DNA from: Blautia parvula
GTDB lineage: Bacteria > Bacillota > Clostridia > Lachnospirales > Lachnospiraceae
NCBI RefSeq assembly: GCF_020215665.1
Contig: NZ_CP084061.1
Span: 1,830,001 to 1,894,000, forward strand
Direction: 5' to 3'
DNA: 64,000 nt
Position numbers and translations under genes: made by a program. A model generated the notes under the pieces. It was not told where the DNA came from and did no database searches. It worked only from the letters and a program-made list of their open reading frames with translations. Below, piece after piece: positions 26,891 through 36,929 of the stretch (position 1 is the stretch's first letter; each line of letters begins with the position of its first letter).

Positions 26891-28075
26891 CTAGTCACTG
26901 CAGGTATATCTGTAAACCTCCATATCCTCGCAGTCATCCTCCAGACGGTAATCAATCTTGGAAAAGCCCAGCTTGCGCGCCAGCTTTTTGGAAGCCAGAT
27001 TGGCACTGCGTATTCTGCAGTACAGATACACAGCCCCTCTTTTCTTTGCCTCCTCCAGGATGCCGCGGCAGGCTTCATAGGCAAAACCTTTTCTTCTGTG
27101 TTTTTCATCGATCAGATATCCCAGCTCTACCACAGAGCTGTTGTGGTTCCAGATTTTCGGCTCTACACCGGCGCGGCCCACGATGGTGCCGCTCTCCTTC
27201 TCCTCCAGAACCCAGTATCCCATATCACACATTTCGTACATGTACTTGCGGTATGAAGGAAATGCCTCCAGTTCCTCCTCCAGGCTCTTTTCCACGCCCT
27301 CCGCAGTGTCGGGTGTGCCCTGGCTTGTGATCTCCATCATTTTGGGGATATCCCGCTCAGACATTTCCCGGATGCGCAGTCTTTCTGTCTCACAGACCAC
27401 TGCGGGAAGATGTCTGCCATGACAGTACACTTTCTCCAAAAAAGCTGTGTCAATCTCTTCATATCCCTCTATGACCATATCTGCAGAACTGAGATCCTGT
27501 TTTCCGGAATCAGGATTGAAGTAGGCAATACAGACGATGCCCGCTGCCTTTGCAGCCCTGCATCCGTTGGCGGAATCCTCCAGTATGAGACACTCCTCCG
27601 GATCCAGTCCCATCTGCTTTGCCGTCTCCAGAAATACATCCGGCGCCGGTTTTGGGTTCTTCACCTGCTCCCCGCTCACCAGAATGTCAAAATAGCTGTC
27701 GATTCCCAGGGTTGTCACCACCTGCCGGATGTAGGAAAGGGGAGAGGAGGACGCGATCGCCAGGCAGTATCCACCGTCTTTTAAGCGCTTCAGAAGCTGG
27801 GGTACCCCCTCGATCATGGGGAATCCTTCCTCTTTTATGACCTGTTCCTTTATCTGTTTCATGGTCTTTACCAGTTCCTCGTCATCCCTGGAAATCCCGT
27901 AGTTGTCGTGCAGTATATCCATTAAAAAACCATTGGTGGAACCGATACATGGTTTGTAAATTTCGTAATCCAGTTCAATCCCCCGCGCTGCAAGCGTCTG
28001 TTTCCAGACTCTGTAGTGGACCGGCTCACTGTTTATAAGCACGCCGTCCATATCGAAAATAATTCCTTTTAACAT
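26891..28075 (-). CDS. Fusion of HAD phosphatase and GNAT acetyltransferase
   Basis: At 394 aa it joins two domains normally found separately. Residues 1-225 are a HAD-IA hydrolase of the beta-phosphoglucomutase type: IFDMDGVLINSEP with the nucleophile Asp, SSSP, and CLILEDSANGCRAAKAAG. Residues from about 230 (ERLRIREMSERDIPKMM) are a GNAT fold, with the acetyl-CoA loop in ELGYLIDEKHRRKGFAYEA. The HAD part may dephosphorylate a sugar phosphate, and the GNAT part may acetylate an amine or N-terminus; the substrates are unknown. I see no frameshift or internal stop that would make it two genes. Confidence 0.9.
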   Translation of the reverse strand: MLKGIIFDMDGVLINSEPVHYRVWKQTLAARGIELDYEIYKPCIGSTNGFLMDILHDNYGISRDDEELVKTMKQIKEQVIKEEGFPMIEGVPQLLKRLKDGGYCLAIASSSPLSYIRQVVTTLGIDSYFDILVSGEQVKNPKPAPDVFLETAKQMGLDPEECLILEDSANGCRAAKAAGIVCIAYFNPDSGKQDLSSADMVIEGYEEIDTAFLEKVYCHGRHLPAVVCETERLRIREMSERDIPKMMEITSQGTPDTAEGVEKSLEEELEAFPSYRKYMYEMCDMGYWVLEEKESGTIVGRAGVEPKIWNHNSSVVELGYLIDEKHRRKGFAYEACRGILEEAKKRGAVYLYCRIRSANLASKKLARKLGFSKIDYRLEDDCEDMEVYRYTCSD

Positions 28076-28140
28076 ACTATCTCCCTTTTAACGGAACTTT
28101 ACCCTGTATTCAGAATCTCTGCGGCAAAGCGCTGTAACGA

Positions 28141-28176
28141 AAAACAGGGAGTGCCGCTGTCAAAGCGACACTCCCT
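28141..28176 (-). terminator. Terminator of the tig-clpPX-lon-engB cluster
   Basis: A stem of about 12 bp (AGGGAGTG.CGCT with AGCG.CACTCCCT) is followed by five Ts on the minus strand. It lies 18 bp after the engB stop. Confidence 0.85.
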
Positions 28177-28193
28177 CGTATCTCTACACGGTT

Positions 28194-28787
28194 CTACGCC
28201 GGCTCAAACAGCAAACTTTCCGCCAGCTCCCAGATCTCCTCCCTGCCCTGTTTTGTCTCGGCAGAAAAAGGGATCACGGCAGTACCCGGACGCAGCGCAA
28301 GCCCTTCTTTCAGGGCTTTCACATGCTTGGGCACCTGGCTTCTCTTTAATTTGTCCACTTTTGTTGCTATGATAATCGGCTCATATCCGTTGTGCACAAT
28401 CCAGTCATACATGGTTTTATCATTTGCAGATGGGTCATGGCGGATATCAATGAGAAGAAACACTGCTCGTAACTCTTTGGTATTCTGCAGATATCTCTCG
28501 ATCAGCTTTCCCCATTGTTCCTTTACTGCCTGGGCCACCTTTGCATATCCGTAACCCGGCAGGTCCACCAGGTACAGCGCATCGTTCACATTATAAAAAT
28601 TTATAGTCTGTGTCTTTCCGGGGGATGCGCTGGTCCTTGCCAGGGATTTCCTGTTCATAAGCGCATTGATCAGGGATGATTTCCCCACGTTGGATTTCCC
28701 CGCAAATGCGATGTGCGGCAGCTCCGTTTTTGGAAGCGTGCTGGTGACACCGCAGACAATATCCAGTGATACATTCTTAATTACCAT
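28194..28787 (-). CDS. engB: Ribosome biogenesis GTPase EngB (YsxC/YihA)
   Basis: This 197-aa GTPase is needed for assembly of the large ribosomal subunit. G1 is GKSNVGKSS, G2 lies in SPGKTQTINFYN, G3 is DLPGYG, and G4 is ATKVDKL. It lies 22 bp downstream of lon, the standard lon-ysxC pairing of Firmicutes, and is the last gene before a terminator. Confidence 0.96.
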   Translation of the reverse strand: MVIKNVSLDIVCGVTSTLPKTELPHIAFAGKSNVGKSSLINALMNRKSLARTSASPGKTQTINFYNVNDALYLVDLPGYGYAKVAQAVKEQWGKLIERYLQNTKELRAVFLLIDIRHDPSANDKTMYDWIVHNGYEPIIIATKVDKLKRSQVPKHVKALKEGLALRPGTAVIPFSAETKQGREEIWELAESLLFEPA

Positions 28788-28809
28788 CTTTCATCCTCCG
28801 AATATGGTT

Positions 28810-31125
28810 TCAGACAAAAGCCTGCGCCAGCACCTCTTCCATTGTGCTGACGAATAGGATTAAAAGGCCGTCTGTGATCTCTTGTTCCATTTCTTCAATA
28901 TCCGGTCTGTTCTCCGCCGGGACCAGTACGGTCTCAATGCCTGCGCTCTTGGCTGCCAGAAGTTTTTCCTTCAGGCCGCCGATGGGCAGGACCCTGCCCC
29001 GGAGGGTAATCTCACCGGTCATGGCAAGATTGGCCTTCACCGGAGTTCCCGTCACTGCGGAGAGCATGGCTGTGGCCATGGTGATTCCCGCAGAGGGGCC
29101 GTCCTTCGGAACAGCACCTTCAGGAATGTGGATATGTAAATCGTGTTCCTGGAAAAATTCAGGTTTTATATTATACTTATCAGCAATGGAACGGATGTAG
29201 CTTACACCGGTCTGGGCCGACTCTTTCATCACATCTCCGAGCTGCCCTGTCAGCATGAACTCGCCTTTTCCGGGCATGAGGTTTACCTCGATCTGCAGGG
29301 TATCACCTCCCACACTGGTCCAGGCCAGCCCTCGGACGATTCCGATCTCATCAAAGCTGTTCTTTTTCTGGTAGGTGTATTTCGCCCTGCCTAAGAACTC
29401 CTCCAGATTCTCCGGATTCACCGTCACGGATTCCTGCTTATCCTCCAGGATCTTTCGCGCCGTCTTCCGGCAGATCTCACCGATCTTCCGCTCCAGCTCC
29501 CTGACTCCGGCTTCCTTTGTGTAGCCGGTGATCATTTCCCGCAGAGCCTCATCATCCAGGATGAGCTGTCCCTCTTTCAGTCCATGGATCTTCATCTGCT
29601 TGGGAACCAGATGTTCCCTGCCGATGTGCCATTTTTCATTTTCCGTATAGCTGCTCACCTCAATGATCTCCATACGGTCCAGAAGGGGCCTTGGTATGGT
29701 CTGCAGGTCGTTGGCCGTGGCAATGAACAGTACCTCAGACAGATCCAGGGGAATCTCCACATAGTGGTCCCTGAACTTGTTGTTCTGCTCAGAATCCAGC
29801 ACTTCCAGAAGTGCGGAGGAGGTGTCACCTTTATAGTCACTGCTCACTTTGTCAATCTCATCCAAAAGCATCAGGGGATTCTTGACACCTGCCTGTATCA
29901 GTCCATTGGCAATTCTGCCCGGCATGGCGCCGATATAAGTTCTTCTGTGGCCCCGGATCTCCGCTTCATCCCGGACACCGCCCAGGCAGATGCGAACATA
30001 CTCCTTGTGAAGCGCCCGTGCCACGGATTTGGCAATGGATGTCTTTCCTGTTCCGGGAGGGCCGACCAGACAGAGAATGGGGCTCTCACCTTTTTTAGTG
30101 AGTGTGCGCACTGCCAGAAATTCCATGATGCGCTCTTTCACCTTGTGCAGGCCGTAGTGATCTGTTTCCAGAACCTTGTTGGCCTCCTTCAGGTTTTTAT
30201 TGTCCCTGGTCAGCTTGTCCCAGGGCAGGGAGAGAAGCGTCTCGATATAACTGCGCATTACACTGGACTCTGCCTGGCTGCCGGCAGTGTTTTTAAAACG
30301 CTCCACCTCTTTTAATATCTTCTCTTTTACTTCCCGGGAAGCCTTCAGTTTTTTTACATCCTCGCGGAACTGGTCCGCCTCGGAGCGGGTATCATCTTCC
30401 CCCAGCTCTTCCCGTATCAGTTTGAGCTGTTCCCTTAAGATGTATTCCCTCTGGTTTTTATCCACCCGTTCTTTTACTTTGCTCTGCAGCTCCGCGCTGA
30501 TTTCCAGGACTTCTATCTCATTGGTGAGAATAATGCCCAGCTCCTCATAGCGCGCCTCCAGGGATACCGCTTCCAGAACACTCTGCCTGTCCTCATACTT
30601 CATGGGGAGATGGATGGATATCTGGTCAATGACTTTGCTCACATCGTCAAGCTCCAGGATCTGTCCTGCCAGTTCTTTGCTCATCTTGGGATTTACACTG
30701 CAGTATTTTACAAAGATCTCCTTAATCCCCCGGAGCATGGCTTCCTCCACACTCTCATCCACCTGCCTCAGCTCCTCCTCATCGAATGTGGCTGCCTCGG
30801 CGTTCAGATAGTATTCACTTTCCGTAAAACGGATCAGCTCTGCCCGCTCCATTCCCTCTACCAGGACACGGACAATATTCTTCGGCAGCTTTACAAGCTG
30901 CTTGATCTCCGCAACGGTTCCTATTTTATATAAATCCTCCTGTCCCGGGTCCTCCACTGCAGGGTCTTTCTGAGTGATCAGAAGCACCCTCTGGTCCTGC
31001 ATCATGGCCTTCTCAATGGCCTGGATGGATTTTTCCCTGCTCACGTCAAAGTGGACGATCATGTCAGGAAGGATCGTTGTACCTCTAAGGGCGATGGCTG
31101 GCAGATTATAGATTATGTCACTCAT
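28810..31125 (-). CDS. lon: ATP-dependent protease Lon
   Basis: LonA degrades damaged and regulatory proteins. At 771 aa it has an N-terminal substrate domain (about 1-200), a coiled middle part, the AAA+ domain with GPPGTGKTS near residue 355 and MLLDEIDKV, and a C-terminal Ser-Lys protease with the catalytic Ser in KDGPSAGITMA and the Lys in GGLKEKLLAAKSAG. It lies 29 bp after clpX. Confidence 0.97.
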   Translation of the reverse strand: MSDIIYNLPAIALRGTTILPDMIVHFDVSREKSIQAIEKAMMQDQRVLLITQKDPAVEDPGQEDLYKIGTVAEIKQLVKLPKNIVRVLVEGMERAELIRFTESEYYLNAEAATFDEEELRQVDESVEEAMLRGIKEIFVKYCSVNPKMSKELAGQILELDDVSKVIDQISIHLPMKYEDRQSVLEAVSLEARYEELGIILTNEIEVLEISAELQSKVKERVDKNQREYILREQLKLIREELGEDDTRSEADQFREDVKKLKASREVKEKILKEVERFKNTAGSQAESSVMRSYIETLLSLPWDKLTRDNKNLKEANKVLETDHYGLHKVKERIMEFLAVRTLTKKGESPILCLVGPPGTGKTSIAKSVARALHKEYVRICLGGVRDEAEIRGHRRTYIGAMPGRIANGLIQAGVKNPLMLLDEIDKVSSDYKGDTSSALLEVLDSEQNNKFRDHYVEIPLDLSEVLFIATANDLQTIPRPLLDRMEIIEVSSYTENEKWHIGREHLVPKQMKIHGLKEGQLILDDEALREMITGYTKEAGVRELERKIGEICRKTARKILEDKQESVTVNPENLEEFLGRAKYTYQKKNSFDEIGIVRGLAWTSVGGDTLQIEVNLMPGKGEFMLTGQLGDVMKESAQTGVSYIRSIADKYNIKPEFFQEHDLHIHIPEGAVPKDGPSAGITMATAMLSAVTGTPVKANLAMTGEITLRGRVLPIGGLKEKLLAAKSAGIETVLVPAENRPDIEEMEQEITDGLLILFVSTMEEVLAQAFV

Positions 31126-31154
31126 TCCCGCGCCTCCTTAATCGTTATGCATAA

Positions 31155-32450
31155 TTATGCAGTTTCTGGTGTTCCCCTCTTGCGTCCGCCCTTGTTTCTC
31201 CTTGTGGGCGGCTGCATTTCCCCATGTTCAATTAAGGCCTGGCCCTTACCTTCTACCAAATCTTTTGTTATCTTGCAGGAGCGTATGGTCTCATCAGAGG
31301 GCGCTGTATACATAAGGTCCATCATGGTATTTTCCATAATGGCGCGCAGTCCCCTGGCTCCTGTCTTTCTGTCCATGGACTTCTTGGCAATGGCCACCAG
31401 GGCATCATCGTCAAAGTCCAGATCCACGCCGTCAAGCTCAAAAAGCCTCTTGTACTGTCTGATCAGAGAGTTTCTTGGCTCCTTCAGGATCTTCACCAGT
31501 GCCTCCTCATCCAGGGCATCCAGGGATACCACTACAGGAACACGGCCCACAAACTCGGGTATCATGCCGAATTTTACCAGGTCCTGAGGCATTACCTCTT
31601 TCAGGATCTCTCCCACATTTCTGTCTTTTTTATCTGTCACAACAGCATTGAAACCGATGGCTTTTGTATCTTTTCTGTTTTCAATGATCTTATTGAGTCC
31701 CTCAAACGCACCGCCGCAGATAAAGAGAATATTGGTGGTATCGATCTGCAGAAATTCCTGGTGCGGATGCTTTCTTCCTCCCTGAGGCGGAACGCTGGCA
31801 ACTGTGCCCTCCAGGATCTTAAGAAGCGCCTGCTGGACACCCTCACCGGATACATCTCTTGTGATGGACGCATTCTCCGACTTTCTTGTTATCTTGTCAA
31901 TCTCATCAATGTAAATAATGCCGTACTGCGCACGGTCAATATCATAATCAGCCGCCTGAATGATCTTCAGCAGAATATTCTCCACATCCTCGCCTACATA
32001 TCCGGCCTCCGTGAGGGTTGTGGCGTCTGCAATGGCAAAAGGTACATTCAAAAGTCTGGCAAGTGTCTGTGCCAGCAGTGTCTTACCGGAACCGGTAGGT
32101 CCCAGCATAAGGATATTACTCTTCTGAAGTTCAATGTCGGAATCTTTTCCCGCCATAACGCGCTTATAGTGATTGTAAACGGCTACAGACAGCACCTTTT
32201 TCGCCTCATCCTGCCCGATCACATAATCATCCAAAAATGTCTTGATCTCCTGTGGTTTCAGCAGATTGATCTCCCCGCCGCCATCTTCCGTGTACCCTGT
32301 ACTGTCCTCATCTATGATCTCCGCACAGATTTCCACGCATTCATCACAGATGTAAGTACCGCTGGGGCCTGCAATCAGTTTCCGTACCTGTTCTTCTGTC
32401 TTTCCGCAGAAAGAGCAGCGGATTTTTGGCTCGTTTCCTTTTATCGCCAT
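31155..32450 (-). CDS. clpX: ClpX, unfoldase subunit of ClpXP
   Basis: ClpX recognises tagged substrates and feeds ClpP. At 431 aa it has an N-terminal C4 zinc-binding domain ([20 protein letters not shown]... CDECVEIC), Walker A GPTGSGKT near residue 117, Walker [11 protein letters not shown], pore loop GYVGEDVE, and sensor II near [10 protein letters not shown]. It is downstream of clpP by 80 bp; that gap has a weak hairpin but no good terminator. Confidence 0.97.
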   Translation of the reverse strand: MAIKGNEPKIRCSFCGKTEEQVRKLIAGPSGTYICDECVEICAEIIDEDSTGYTEDGGGEINLLKPQEIKTFLDDYVIGQDEAKKVLSVAVYNHYKRVMAGKDSDIELQKSNILMLGPTGSGKTLLAQTLARLLNVPFAIADATTLTEAGYVGEDVENILLKIIQAADYDIDRAQYGIIYIDEIDKITRKSENASITRDVSGEGVQQALLKILEGTVASVPPQGGRKHPHQEFLQIDTTNILFICGGAFEGLNKIIENRKDTKAIGFNAVVTDKKDRNVGEILKEVMPQDLVKFGMIPEFVGRVPVVVSLDALDEEALVKILKEPRNSLIRQYKRLFELDGVDLDFDDDALVAIAKKSMDRKTGARGLRAIMENTMMDLMYTAPSDETIRSCKITKDLVEGKGQALIEHGEMQPPTRRNKGGRKRGTPETA

Positions 32451-32530
32451 TCTTCTATTCCTTTCTTGATTTCCGTATTAATGCCGAAAGACCCCCGCAG
32501 CTAACACCGCAGGAGTCTTATCATTCGTTC

Positions 32531-33112
32531 TTACCTGTGCTCGATCACACTGTCAATCAGACCATAAGCCTTTGCCTCTTCTGCGGACATATAATAATCT
32601 CTTTCCGTATCTCTGGCAATGACTTCAAAAGGCTGACCTGTGTTGGCGGCCAGAGTCTCATTCAGTTTCTTCTTGGTCTTCAAAATCATGTCGGCAACAA
32701 TCTGAATTTCCGTAGCCTGTCCCTTCGCGCCGCCGGACGGCTGGTGAATCATGATCTCCGCGTTTGGAAGCGCGAATCTCTTTCCTTTTGTACCGCCTGC
32801 CAGCAGGAATGCACCCATGCTCGCAGCCATACCAATGCAGATTGTGGACACATCACATTTAATGTAATGCATGGTATCATAGATAGCCCATCCTGCTGTC
32901 ACAGAACCGCCCGGACTGTTGATATACAGATGAATGTCCTTTCCCGGGTCCTCTGATTCCAGGAACAAAAGCTGTGCCACAGTCAGGCTTGCTGTTGTGT
33001 CATTCACTTCTTCTCCCAGAAATATGATTCTATCTTTTAACAGCCTGGAGTAGATGTCATAACTCCTCTCTCCTCTGCTGTTCTGTTCGATGACGTATGG
33101 TACTAAACTCAT
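32531..33112 (-). CDS. clpP: ClpP, proteolytic subunit
   Basis: ClpP is the barrel-forming serine protease used by ClpX and ClpC. At 193 aa the catalytic Ser is in GMAASMGAF (about residue 97), the His in [11 protein letters not shown], and the Asp in [10 protein letters not shown]. The start [25 protein letters not shown] is typical. It lies between tig and clpX. Confidence 0.97.
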   Translation of the reverse strand: MSLVPYVIEQNSRGERSYDIYSRLLKDRIIFLGEEVNDTTASLTVAQLLFLESEDPGKDIHLYINSPGGSVTAGWAIYDTMHYIKCDVSTICIGMAASMGAFLLAGGTKGKRFALPNAEIMIHQPSGGAKGQATEIQIVADMILKTKKKLNETLAANTGQPFEVIARDTERDYYMSAEEAKAYGLIDSVIEHR

Positions 33113-33163
33113 GAAACTCCTCCTATTCTGTCACGCGGGCGTAAGAAACGAACTTTCTGTTCG

Positions 33164-34474
33164 TTATTCCTCTGTCTTCTCCACTACCTCTGTCACTTTT
33201 GCAGCGTCAGCTACTAAGGTAACAGCTTCCTGAACAGCGATGTCTTTCTTCATCTGCTCTTTCTCGTAGTCGCCCATTAATTCTTTTAATTTGTCGGCTT
33301 CCATCTTGTACATTTCAGCCATTTTTGCGATTTCTTCATCTACTTTTTCATCAGTAACCTGGATGTTCTCAACCTCTGCAACCTTCTCCAGTACCAGACG
33401 GCTCTGGATTCTCTTCAGGGCCTGCGGTCTCATCTGCTCCTGGATCTTGGCATTGTCAAGACCTGTGAACTGATAATACTGGTCAATGGATAAGCCCTGG
33501 GACTGCAGTCTTCTTACGAAGTCATCCACTAACTGGCGGATCTGGTTCTGGATCATTGCTTCCGGAATATCCATCTGCGCGTTCTCAATGATCGCGTCAA
33601 CTACTTTATCTTCTTTTTCACGTTTTGCAACGTCTTCTTTGCGCTCTTTCAGTTTCTGCGCAATGTCTTTCTTGTATTCTTCCAGAGTATCAAACTCAGA
33701 GACATCTTTTGCAAATTCATCATCCAGTTCAGGAAGTTCTTTCACTTTGATGGCTTTTACATTGCATTTGAATACTGCTGCTTTTCCGGCCAGGTCATTT
33801 GCGTGATAATCTTCCGGGAATGTCACATTGACATCTTTTTCTTCGCCGATCACAGCGCCTACCAGCTGCTCTTCAAATCCGGGGATGAAAGAGTTGGAAC
33901 CAATGGTCAGAGGATAATCTGTGCCTTTTCCGCCTTCAAATGCCTCTCCGTCTACGAATCCCTCGAAGTCAAGCGTGATCATATCGCCGTTTTCCACTGC
34001 TCTGTCGTCCACGTCGATGGTTCTGGAGTTGTTCTCCTGCTCTTTCTTCAGCTCGCCTGCGATCTCTTCTTCTGTCACTTCCGCTTTTGTAACCTCAACC
34101 TCTACTCCTTTGTAATCACCCAGAGTCACTTCCGGTTTTACAGCTACTTCTGCTGTGAAGATAAACGGTTTGCCTTTTTCGATCTGTACCACATCGATCT
34201 CCGGCTGGGAAACGATCTCCAGACCGCACTCATCTGCTGCTTTAGGGTACTCAGACTGGATCAGGGCATTTGCTGCATCTTCATAGAAGATACCTGCTCC
34301 ATACATTTTTTCAATCATTACACGCGGAGCTTTTCCTTTACGGAATCCCGGGATAGTGATTTTATTTTTGTTTTTCTGGTAAGCAGCCTGTACTGCTTTT
34401 TCAAAATCTTCAGCGGAAGCCTCAATAGTAAGCTTCGCCATGTTCTTCTCTAAGTTTTCTACCTGTACGCTCAT
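33164..34474 (-). CDS. tig: Trigger factor
   Basis: Trigger factor is the ribosome-bound chaperone with peptidyl-prolyl isomerase activity. At 436 aa it has the ribosome-binding N-domain (signature GFRKGKAPR near residues 44-52), the FKBP-type domain with the DMITLDFEGFVDGEAFEGGKG segment (about 160-245), and a helical C-domain. It heads the tig-clpP-clpX-lon-engB cluster, so folding and degradation are transcribed together. The leader has two direct copies of TATTCATGCATT (34505 and 34522). Confidence 0.96.
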   Translation of the reverse strand: MSVQVENLEKNMAKLTIEASAEDFEKAVQAAYQKNKNKITIPGFRKGKAPRVMIEKMYGAGIFYEDAANALIQSEYPKAADECGLEIVSQPEIDVVQIEKGKPFIFTAEVAVKPEVTLGDYKGVEVEVTKAEVTEEEIAGELKKEQENNSRTIDVDDRAVENGDMITLDFEGFVDGEAFEGGKGTDYPLTIGSNSFIPGFEEQLVGAVIGEEKDVNVTFPEDYHANDLAGKAAVFKCNVKAIKVKELPELDDEFAKDVSEFDTLEEYKKDIAQKLKERKEDVAKREKEDKVVDAIIENAQMDIPEAMIQNQIRQLVDDFVRRLQSQGLSIDQYYQFTGLDNAKIQEQMRPQALKRIQSRLVLEKVAEVENIQVTDEKVDEEIAKMAEMYKMEADKLKELMGDYEKEQMKKDIAVQEAVTLVADAAKVTEVVEKTEE

Positions 34475-34577
34475 TTTAAATGATTCCTCCTTGAATTCTA
34501 TATGTATTCATGCATTTTGAGTATTCATGCATTCCTGCCCAAAACGGACACTTTATCATACTTACAGTCATTATCAC

Positions 34578-34586
34578 AGTATAGCA
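34578..34586 (-). promoter_or_regulatory. Possible extended -10 promoter for tig
   Basis: On the minus strand TGC is followed directly by TATACT (34578-34583), an extended -10. No good -35 box is visible. It lies about 100 bp before the tig ATG and just past the DJ-1 stop. Confidence 0.4.
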
Positions 34587-34614
34587 CAAGGAATTTAAAA
34601 ATACCAGCATTTTT

Positions 34615-35160
34615 TTATGAAACAATGGATTTTTTGATCTGGCGGGCCTTCACTTCTCCCTCAAGCTGTGAAATCAGCTCCAGCGCAAAGGGGATAGCTG
34701 TTCCCAGGCCTCTGCTGGTGGTGATATTTCCGTCTTTTACCACCGGATCGGTAAAGACCAGCGCGCCTTCCAGCTTCTCCTCAAATCCCGGATAGCAGGC
34801 CGCCTTCTTCTCCCTTAAAATCCCGAGACCGCCCAGGACACTGGGTGCTGCGCAGATTGCCGCCACTTTCCGGTCTGATGCGGCAAATTCTTTCAGCAGG
34901 TCCGCAAGTCCCTGATGCGCTCCCAGATGTTTGGTTCCCGGCATGCCTCCGGGCAGCACCAGCAGGTCCACTGTGCTGTAGTCCACATCCTCAAAAAAAA
35001 CATCTGCTTTTATCTCAATTCCATGGGAACCGGTCACACTCAGATTGTCGGAGATGGATACCATGAGCACTTCCTCGCCGGCTCTCCTTAAAAGGTCCAC
35101 CACAGTCAGACCTTCCACTTCCTCAAAACCATCTGCGGTAAATACACAAACTTTTGCCAT
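34615..35160 (-). CDS. DJ-1/PfpI family protein
   Basis: This 181-aa protein has the DJ-1 fold markers: Glu in TADGFEEVEG, and the nucleophile Cys in VAAICAAPSVLGG at about residue 102. Relatives act as deglycases, chaperones or amidotransferase-like enzymes; the exact activity here is not clear. It is transcribed divergently from the CYTH gene and lies upstream of tig. Confidence 0.92.
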   Translation of the reverse strand: MAKVCVFTADGFEEVEGLTVVDLLRRAGEEVLMVSISDNLSVTGSHGIEIKADVFFEDVDYSTVDLLVLPGGMPGTKHLGAHQGLADLLKEFAASDRKVAAICAAPSVLGGLGILREKKAACYPGFEEKLEGALVFTDPVVKDGNITTSRGLGTAIPFALELISQLEGEVKARQIKKSIVS

Positions 35161-35317
35161 ATGAGTACCTCCCTATTATAAATTCAAAACACGTATAAAA
35201 TCCTGCCTACCCGTTTATTATACCATAGGATCACATGTTAATTCTAAAACTTCCGTTTCTTTTTTATAAAAAATATGATATACCTGTTTATATAGAAAAA
35301 AGGAGGTCCTCACAGAA

Positions 35318-35776
35318 ATGGAAATCGAAAGAAAATTCCTTATTAAAGAGCTGCCCGCTGATTTGAAGAACTATCCCTGTCACGTGATCGAGCAGGCATA
35401 TCTGAACACCAACCCGGTTGTCCGCATACGCAGACAGGACGCCACCTATATCCTCACCTATAAGGGAGAGGGCCATATGGTGCGGGAGGAGTATAACCTG
35501 CCGCTGAATGAGACGTCCTATTATCATCTGAAGGAAAAGGCGGACGGCATCGTTCTGTCCAAGATCAGATATCTGCTGCCCCTTGAGGGAGAACTCACCA
35601 TTGAGCTGGATGTCTTTCAGGCACCTTATGAGGGTCTTTTTCTGGCAGAGGTGGAATTCCCGGACGTGGAGTCAGCCAATTCCTTCACACCACCGGACTG
35701 GTTTGGGGAAGATGTCACATTCTCATCACAATACCATAACAGCACCCTCTCAACAGGAACGGACAGGCCGCAGTGA
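35318..35776 (+). CDS. CYTH domain protein
   Basis: The 152-aa protein opens MEIERKFLI, with the ExExK metal- and phosphate-binding signature of CYTH (triphosphate tunnel) enzymes. Later Arg/Lys and Glu-x-Glu patterns (VVRIRRQDATYILTYKG, LTIELDVFQ, AEVEF) build the tunnel. Likely a triphosphatase acting on inorganic or nucleoside triphosphates, though some relatives are adenylate cyclases. AAGGAGG lies upstream of the ATG. The terminator hairpin overlaps the stop codon. Confidence 0.92.
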   Translation: MEIERKFLIKELPADLKNYPCHVIEQAYLNTNPVVRIRRQDATYILTYKGEGHMVREEYNLPLNETSYYHLKEKADGIVLSKIRYLLPLEGELTIELDVFQAPYEGLFLAEVEFPDVESANSFTPPDWFGEDVTFSSQYHNSTLSTGTDRPQ

Positions 35777-35796
35777 TGCCGGCCTGTCCGCTTTTG
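35761..35796 (+). terminator. Terminator overlapping the CYTH stop codon
   Basis: A 9-bp perfect stem (GGACAGGCC at 35761-35769 with GGCCTGTCC at 35781-35789) is followed by CTTTTG. The stop at 35774-35776 is in the loop. Confidence 0.7.
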
Positions 35797-35798
35797 AT

Positions 35799-36008
35799 TC
35801 ACTCCTCACCGAGGCTCTTCATGATTCTGTGCCAGGTATCTTCCCGGCGTTTCTCAATCTCTTCCTCCAGTGCCTCTTCCCCTTTTCTTGTTTTCTCCAG
35901 ACTCTTAGTATATGCCCTGGGAATCTTGTAAAGCAGTTTTCCCAAAAAACGCAGAAACGCATTGCCACTGTCCAGCAGCCATACACTGATTTCAAAAATA
36001 TGGTCCAT
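35799..36008 (-). CDS. Small conserved protein, 69 aa
   Basis: Function unknown. The ATG at 36006-36008 has AAGGGG about 7 bp upstream and gives MDHIFEISVWLLDSGNAFLRF; the frame also allows a TTG two codons earlier. The N-terminal half is amphipathic, the second half a highly charged helix (KTRKGEEALEEEIEKRRED). It may sit at the membrane surface. A competing frame at 35819-36040 looks like non-coding overlap. It faces the CYTH gene tail to tail. Confidence 0.65.
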   Translation of the reverse strand: MDHIFEISVWLLDSGNAFLRFLGKLLYKIPRAYTKSLEKTRKGEEALEEEIEKRREDTWHRIMKSLGEE

Positions 36009-36134
36009 AAGCAACCCCTTCTGTCTCGGCCAAGCAGCACACAGGTGCTTTTTGCCTTTTCTTATATTCTACCAGCAGTTCGCATTTATTGCAATGAGAA
36101 ATATTGCTAATTCCCGTCAAGACATTGCCCGTTT

Positions 36135-36929
36135 CTACAGTTCTCTGGTCTTCTTTACACAGGCGCGGATGCAGTCCATCACAGCACTGCGCATGCCCTT
36201 TTGCTCCAGAATGCCCACCCCTTCAATAGTGGTACCTGCCGGTGAGCACACCATATCCTTGAGCTCGCCCGGATGCATCCCTGTCTCAAGGACCATTTTT
36301 GCACTGCCCAGAACGGCCTGTGCCGCAAATTCATAGGCTTTTTTCCTCGGCATGCCCTCAGCAACAGCGCCGTCAGCCATGGCCTCAATGAACATGAAAA
36401 CAAAGGCCGGGGAACTTCCGCTGACAGCTCCCACCACATCCAGCATGGGTTCTGTCACTACCTCTGCCCTTCCGAAGGAGCGGAGCAGCACCAGGGCCTC
36501 CTCCAGCTCTTTTTCTTCCACCAGTGCATTCCTGCAGACACCTGTGATTCCTTCGCCTACCAGAGCCGGTGTATTTGGCATGGTGCGGATGATCTTCCTG
36601 TCCCCGCCTATGCGTTCCTCCAGCCAGCTCATGGTCTTGCCGGCAGCGATGGAGATGATCACCTGGTCACTGCCAAGCACATCTTTTATCTCCGCAATCA
36701 CGTCCTCCAGAAACTGCGGCTTTACTGCCAGGAACACCATGTCGGAATGCTTCGCTGTCTCCCTGTTGTCCGTACTGCAGGCGATGCCCAGTTTTTCTTT
36801 TATCTTTGCAGCAGATTCCTCTGACTTTGTGGACGCTGTGATATCTTCCCTGTCTACGATCTTTTTTTCCAAAATGCCGCCGATAATAGCAGAAGCCATA
36901 TTGCCGCATCCGATAAATCCAAGTTTCAT
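36135..36929 (-). CDS. proC: Pyrroline-5-carboxylate reductase ProC
   Basis: ProC makes proline from pyrroline-5-carboxylate with NADPH. At 264 aa it has the Rossmann GFIGCGNMASAIIGGI opening, RTMPNTPALVGEG, and the C-terminal helical signature AQAVLGSAKMVLETGMHPGELKDMVCSPAGTT. It appears to be a single-gene unit. Confidence 0.96.
   Translation of the reverse strand: MKLGFIGCGNMASAIIGGILEKKIVDREDITASTKSEESAAKIKEKLGIACSTDNRETAKHSDMVFLAVKPQFLEDVIAEIKDVLGSDQVIISIAAGKTMSWLEERIGGDRKIIRTMPNTPALVGEGITGVCRNALVEEKELEEALVLLRSFGRAEVVTEPMLDVVGAVSGSSPAFVFMFIEAMADGAVAEGMPRKKAYEFAAQAVLGSAKMVLETGMHPGELKDMVCSPAGTTIEGVGILEQKGMRSAVMDCIRACVKKTREL

Noticed and set aside
35819-36040. An alternative 73-aa frame overlapping the small gene at 35799-36008.
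   Set aside because: It is rich in Arg, Cys and Trp without hydrophobic pattern and lacks a ribosome binding site; the other frame has both.
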